Source of the DNA: Neolecta irregularis DAH-3
Lineage: Eukaryota > Ascomycota > Neolectomycetes > Neolectales > Neolectaceae
Reading direction: 5' to 3'
Assembly: GCA_001929475.1 (NCBI GenBank)
Contig: LXFE01004399.1
Coordinates: forward strand, 1 to 46,492
Length of the DNA: 46,492 nt
Shown piece by piece: positions 42,930-46,492 of this stretch (positions are counted from its first letter, which is position 1; each line of letters begins with the position of its first letter). The notes under the pieces were generated by a model, which ran no database searches, was not told the DNA's origin, and saw only the letters and a list, made by a program, of their open reading frames with translations. Made by a program: the position numbers and the translations under genes.

Positions 42930-45173
42930 ATGTCTCGTGATAAACATGTTCAAATTGCTCTACCGAATATCTACGACAAGATCAAGTCGTCAAAAGTCCT
43001 TATGGTCGGAGCCGGTGGGATCGGGTGCGAGTTGTTAAAAAATCTTGTTCTGACTGGCTTCGGAGAGATTCATATTGTATGTCATCTGGAGCTGTCCGCC
43101 TTAATTTCTCCTCAACAGGTTGATCTGGATACAATCGATCTCTCAAATCTCAATCGGCAATTTCTGTTTCAGAAACAGCACGTTAGAAAGCCAAAGGCAT
43201 TGGTAGAATTGTTATAGCGTGATTTATCAAATAATCCGGTATAGGTTGCGAAGGATGCAGCAGGATCTTTCAATCCGAATGTTAAACTAGAAGCTTACCA
43301 TGCAAACATCAAAGATCCAACCTTTCATTTCCAATGGTTTCAAAGCTTTGATATCGTGTTTAACGGCCTCGACAATTTGGGTACCTCGAGATCATGTTCT
43401 CGACACTAAGCTTACCCAACAAGATGCTCGTCGTCATGTCAATAAAATGTGTCTTGCTGCAAATGTTCCGCTCATAGAAAGTGGAACAACAGGTTTTCTA
43501 GGTCAAGTTCAAGCGATTGTAAAAGATCGGACAGAATGCTACGACTGTACCCCAAAGCAAACGCCTATAAACTTTCCTGTATGCACTATTCGAAGTACGC
43601 CTTCTCAACCTATCCATTGTATTGTTTGGGCGAAGAGCTATTTATTTGTGTAAGATTCATTATAAAATTCTCGCAATAAGAGCATTTAGGCAGTTATTCG
43701 GCGTTGATAAAGATGAGATTAACGATATGGATTATTATGAAAATGTAGACAATAGTACGCTGATTCCTAACATTAAGCGGTCCTGACTTTAAAGCGGAGG
43801 AATTAGGCAATCTGAAGCGCGAAGCAGATGCCTTAAAGAATATGAAAAGTGCAGTGGGAAGGCCTGAATTCGGCCAAGTGGTTTTTGACAAAGTCTTTGG
43901 AGAAGATATTTGTCGATTGCAGTCGATGAGCGACATGTGGAAATCGAGGAAACCGCCGGTTGCACTGAACTTTGCAGACATGAAGAAGAATGCAGGTCAA
44001 CAAATGATAGATTCTGCCGCAATTTGCAGTAATGATCAGAACATTTGGACACTAGAAGAAAATTGTGCCATGTTTGTTGACAGGTTTGGGCAAAAGCCAC
44101 AATCTGTGGATTCAGTATTCACTTGGTAGTTTGCAGAGACTAAGCGATCGATTAAAGAAAGAGCAGAGCACCAGACAAGAAACGGGGGTTGCGCCTATCT
44201 TGAATTTTGATAAAGACGATGCTGATACCTTGGACTTCGTGGCGGCAACCGCTAATATTCGATCTCACATCTTTGGAATTGAGAAGAAATCAAAATTCGA
44301 AATCAAACGTAGGCCTTTAATGAACTGATTTAAATAACGGCGTAGAAATGGCGGGAAACATCATCCCTGCAATTGCAACGACTAATGCTATTATTGCCGG
44401 AGTTTGTGTTCTACAAGCTTTCAAAATTATGCAAAATAAATTGCACGAATCAAAAATGGTACATTTCCAGGATATCTCGATTTTCTTTTATTCTTAGGTA
44501 TTCTTGTCTCGACGGCCAGAACATGTCTTCAATACCGAAAGACTGCAGCTGCCAAATCCTCATTGTGATGTATGTGCTGTCACGCGATGTGCCTTCGAAG
44601 TCGATATTTTTCGATTGAAAATCGGGAAGTTTGTAGAGAGTGTTCTACGACAACTTCTTGAATATGAAGAGGAACTTTCTCTCATGACTGACAAGTTAAT
44701 CTACGATTTTGATTTTGATGACAATGCTTCAAAGACTTTTGCAGAAATGGGTATCAATGATGGAGCCTTTTTGACCGTGATCGACGATGCTGAGGATGAA
44801 GACCATATCAAACGAGTTAATCTGGTCTTGTTGATTACTCACAAGTATTACAAAAGTGTTCTACAACTAATAATATAGAATATTCGAGCCCTCTCACATA
44901 CCATATAATCTCCCATTATTGCCAACGGTCAAAGCCAGAGTTCTAAAAACAGAACCACAAAAAGACATATCGTCAGATGAAACGGCTGTCCTTGATTCTT
45001 CATCCTCACATAAAAGAAAGTTTGTTCAGAGCAGCGAACCACTTTCGAAGAAACGTAAAGTTTCAGAGACCAGTCATCTCAACGGCTATGCAGCCTATGC
45101 TACAAAGCTTCTGGTTGATAAAGATATCATTGTCATTGAAGATGAAAATCGGGATACCATAACTATTGATTGA
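42930..45173 (+). CDS. UBA2: SUMO-activating enzyme catalytic subunit Uba2
   Basis: E1 subunit that adenylates SUMO and carries it as a thioester, with Aos1, in the nucleus. Ten exons (introns 43077-43118, 43203-43244, 43381-43423, 43650-43689, 43755-43794, 44084-44129, 44309-44345, 44459-44497, 44845-44878; 34-46 nt) give 626 residues. Adenylation domain: '[20 protein letters not shown]' and '[18 protein letters not shown]'. The catalytic Cys lies in '[20 protein letters not shown]'. Then '[18 protein letters not shown]' and the ubiquitin-fold domain. The C-terminus has a nuclear signal ('[17 protein letters not shown]') and 'DIIVIEDE', a good SUMO-interaction motif. The first intron is stop-free and in frame. 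Confidence 0.96.
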
Positions 45174-45220
45174 TTTAGGCAAAGTCCAGGGAATACACTA
45201 TGAAAAGGATCAGCCTTACT

Positions 45221-46186
45221 TTAATAAAATGATAATCCACCGTCTATGGTAATTGTGCTTCCATTTATATAAGTGTTTGTTGCAACCATGAATGCAGCTT
45301 CAGCTACTTCCGAAACTGTTCCTGGTCTTTTTAGTGCTGATGAAGATCTCATGGCTTCCGAAAAGCCTTCCGATTAACGAAGTTGTAGAATAGGCCCACC
45401 TGCAATCATATCAGTGTCAATGTATCCTGGAGCAATCCCGTTTACACGAATTCCAGAGGGCCCAAATTCCTGTGCAAGTGCTTTGGTGAAGCCTGAAGTT
45501 TTACTGACTTGACAAAATAATATGTATATAGACCTAGTACACCAGCTTTGCTGGCAGAATATATGGCACATCCTGACGAACCTCTGAGCCCTAAGATTGA
45601 CGAGATGTTGATGATAGAGCCTTGGAGACCTTAATGAACAAATGGAACGTTTAGAATACCTGTTTTATTCTTTAACATATTTTTTCCAATGATCTGGCAG
45701 CCATATACTGTCCCAATCAAATTGGTTCGAATAATCTGGTCAATTTCTTCTTCTGAGGTGCGAACAAGAAGCGTCTGTTGCCCAATCCCTGCAGTTTAGA
45801 ATAAAGTCTTCTAAAATTCATACCAGCAGAATTGACAAGTATATCTACGTCTTTAAACTGAGAATTTCAGAGTCCACCGGATGAGAAAGTCGTACCTCTT
45901 TGCCTAACTCTACCCAAAACTTTCTCTCTCCAACATCCCCGAACCGAGCTTTATGATCCAATCCGGGTAATCCTGCACAGGATTTCTGTAATTCGACCAT
46001 AGACCGGGAAACGAGGATACATTTTAACCCTTCCTGAGCAAATCTCTGGGCTATGGCAGCACCAATTCCTCTGGAGCCGCCTGTTATTAGACAAACTTTA
46101 TTTTGAAGTTTTGAGAAACTGCGTTTGTTGACAAGGGTGGGGTTCCTTGCTGATAAAAGACCAAATTGTATAAGCATATAGGGCAC
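45221..46186 (-). CDS. OAR1: Mitochondrial 3-oxoacyl-[ACP] reductase (SDR family, Oar1/CBR4-like)
   Basis: NADPH-dependent reductase of mitochondrial type II fatty-acid synthesis. Six exons (introns 45858-45895, 45789-45823, 45630-45659 or to a nearer acceptor, 45493-45533, 45367-45399) give 262 residues. The N-terminus ('[10 protein letters not shown]') is basic, like a targeting peptide. The SDR cofactor site is '[20 protein letters not shown]'. Splicing yields '[11 protein letters not shown]', '[11 protein letters not shown]' with the catalytic Ser, '[19 protein letters not shown]' with Tyr-x3-Lys, and '[16 protein letters not shown]', ending '[11 protein letters not shown]'. The start could be 46186 or the Met at 46177. 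The third intron has two in-frame acceptors (30 or 39 nt). Close family members act on other substrates, so specificity is inferred. Confidence 0.9.
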
Positions 46187-46287
46187 CTTGTTCTTCGAGA
46201 AGGGAGTTGTTTAAAACCAATGCTTTTGCCTGGAGAACAAAAGTACTTTCATAGTACGTTATAGCCGAATCAATTCGTGATCTACAT

Positions 46288-46369
46288 GGCAACATGGCCG
46301 AGCGGTTAAGGCGTGAGACTAGAAATCTCATGGGATTTTCCCGCGCAGGTTCAAATCCTGCTGTTGTCG
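46288..46369 (+). tRNA. tRNA-Ser(AGA)
   Basis: 82-nt cloverleaf without intron. Acceptor GGCAACA pairs with TGTTGTC, with G as the discriminator base. The D region has GCCGAGCGGTTAAGGC. The anticodon stem TGAGA/TCTCA closes the loop CTAGAAA, giving anticodon AGA (reads UCU). A long variable arm (GGGATTTTCCC) marks a type II tRNA, and the T arm is GCAGGTTCAAATCCTGC. It lies 102 bases upstream of OAR1, in the opposite orientation. Confidence 0.97.
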
Positions 46370-46404
46370 ACATGTTTTTACTCAATTCAAGTTTGAGAAT
46401 TTAC

Positions 46405-46492
46405 ACCTTCGCAGGCGTCGAGACCGGGGCCGCGCTCGCCCGCCTGTTTCGCGGATGCGCATCCACGGTCCTCGCTCGCCCGCCCTCCCGAA
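46405..46492. other. GC-rich window end
   Basis: From about 46410 the sequence changes from roughly 40% to about 70% GC. GCTCGCCCGCC occurs twice, and CTCGCCCG resembles the minisatellite words at 41.4 kb. No gene can be read. It could be the start of another repeat or a contig-end artefact. Confidence 0.5.

Noticed and set aside
1-46492. CRISPR arrays, prophage, bacterial operons or integrated virus
   Set aside because: No regularly spaced repeats and no bacterial or viral genes; the RdRP is the cellular DLDGD type, not a viral polymerase.

Overview
The window comes from a compact fungal nuclear genome, most likely an ascomycete outside the Saccharomyces lineage. Reasons: two Zn2Cys6 transcription factors, a fungal RCR-type protein, a Yvc1-type vacuolar channel, Pmp3/Sna and Ccc1 proteins, an RNA-dependent RNA polymerase, Stn1 and a queuosine-salvage enzyme, with genes often less than 200 bases apart. 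Taphrinomycotina would fit, but I cannot name the species. The strongest signal is gene architecture. I resolved 23 protein genes by splicing by eye; together they hold about 100 introns, every one 28 to 46 nt long. Nearly all are GT-AG with a CTRAY-like branch site close to the acceptor. Six are best read as GC-AG, and one has neither GT nor GC at its donor. With these introns removed, exon lengths of every gene except the channel gene add up to a multiple of three.

Layout. 1-2.3 kb (-): AP-3 beta subunit. 2.5-3.7 (+): homoserine dehydrogenase. 4.0-6.7 (-): Hap3/NF-YB, Elongator Elp4, telomere-capping Stn1. 6.9-7.9 (+): pantothenate synthetase. 8.0-8.7 (-): NECAP. 8.8-12.7 (+): RNA-dependent RNA polymerase. 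12.8-13.5 (-): mitochondrial rhodanese. 13.7-16.9 (+): Yvc1-like channel with an apparent one-base frameshift. 17.0-17.8 (-): Rho GDI. 18.5-19.0 (-): Pmp3/Sna protein. 19.1-21.1 (+): Golgi apyrase. 21.7-22.4 (-): Hikeshi/Opi10. 22.5-24.9 (+): prolyl-tRNA synthetase with editing-like domain. 25.1-25.8 (-): exosome Rrp46. 26.0-30.3 (-): two tandem paralogous Zn2Cys6 regulators. 30.3-32.9: gene-poor, with one possible small secreted peptide. 32.9-33.3 (-): RCR-like membrane protein. 34.1-36.4 (-): arrestin-related adaptor. 36.4-38.2: repeat remnants and a three-copy repeat in front of Ccc1 (38.2-39.1, +). 39.1-40.5 (-): queuosine-salvage hydrolase. 40.86-42.46: transposase-less inverted-repeat element. 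42.9-45.2 (+): SUMO E1 subunit Uba2. 45.2-46.2 (-): mitochondrial 3-oxoacyl-ACP reductase. 46.3 (+): tRNA-Ser(AGA). The last 85 bases turn sharply GC-rich.

The genes are housekeeping and are not organised as one pathway. Several act in vacuole/endosome traffic (AP-3 beta, NECAP, Yvc1, arrestin, Sna, Ccc1) and several in RNA handling (RdRP, Rrp46, ProRS, Elp4, queuosine salvage). I see no clustered novel operon-like system. The unusual biology here is the splicing architecture, the inverted-repeat element and the repeat block upstream of Ccc1.
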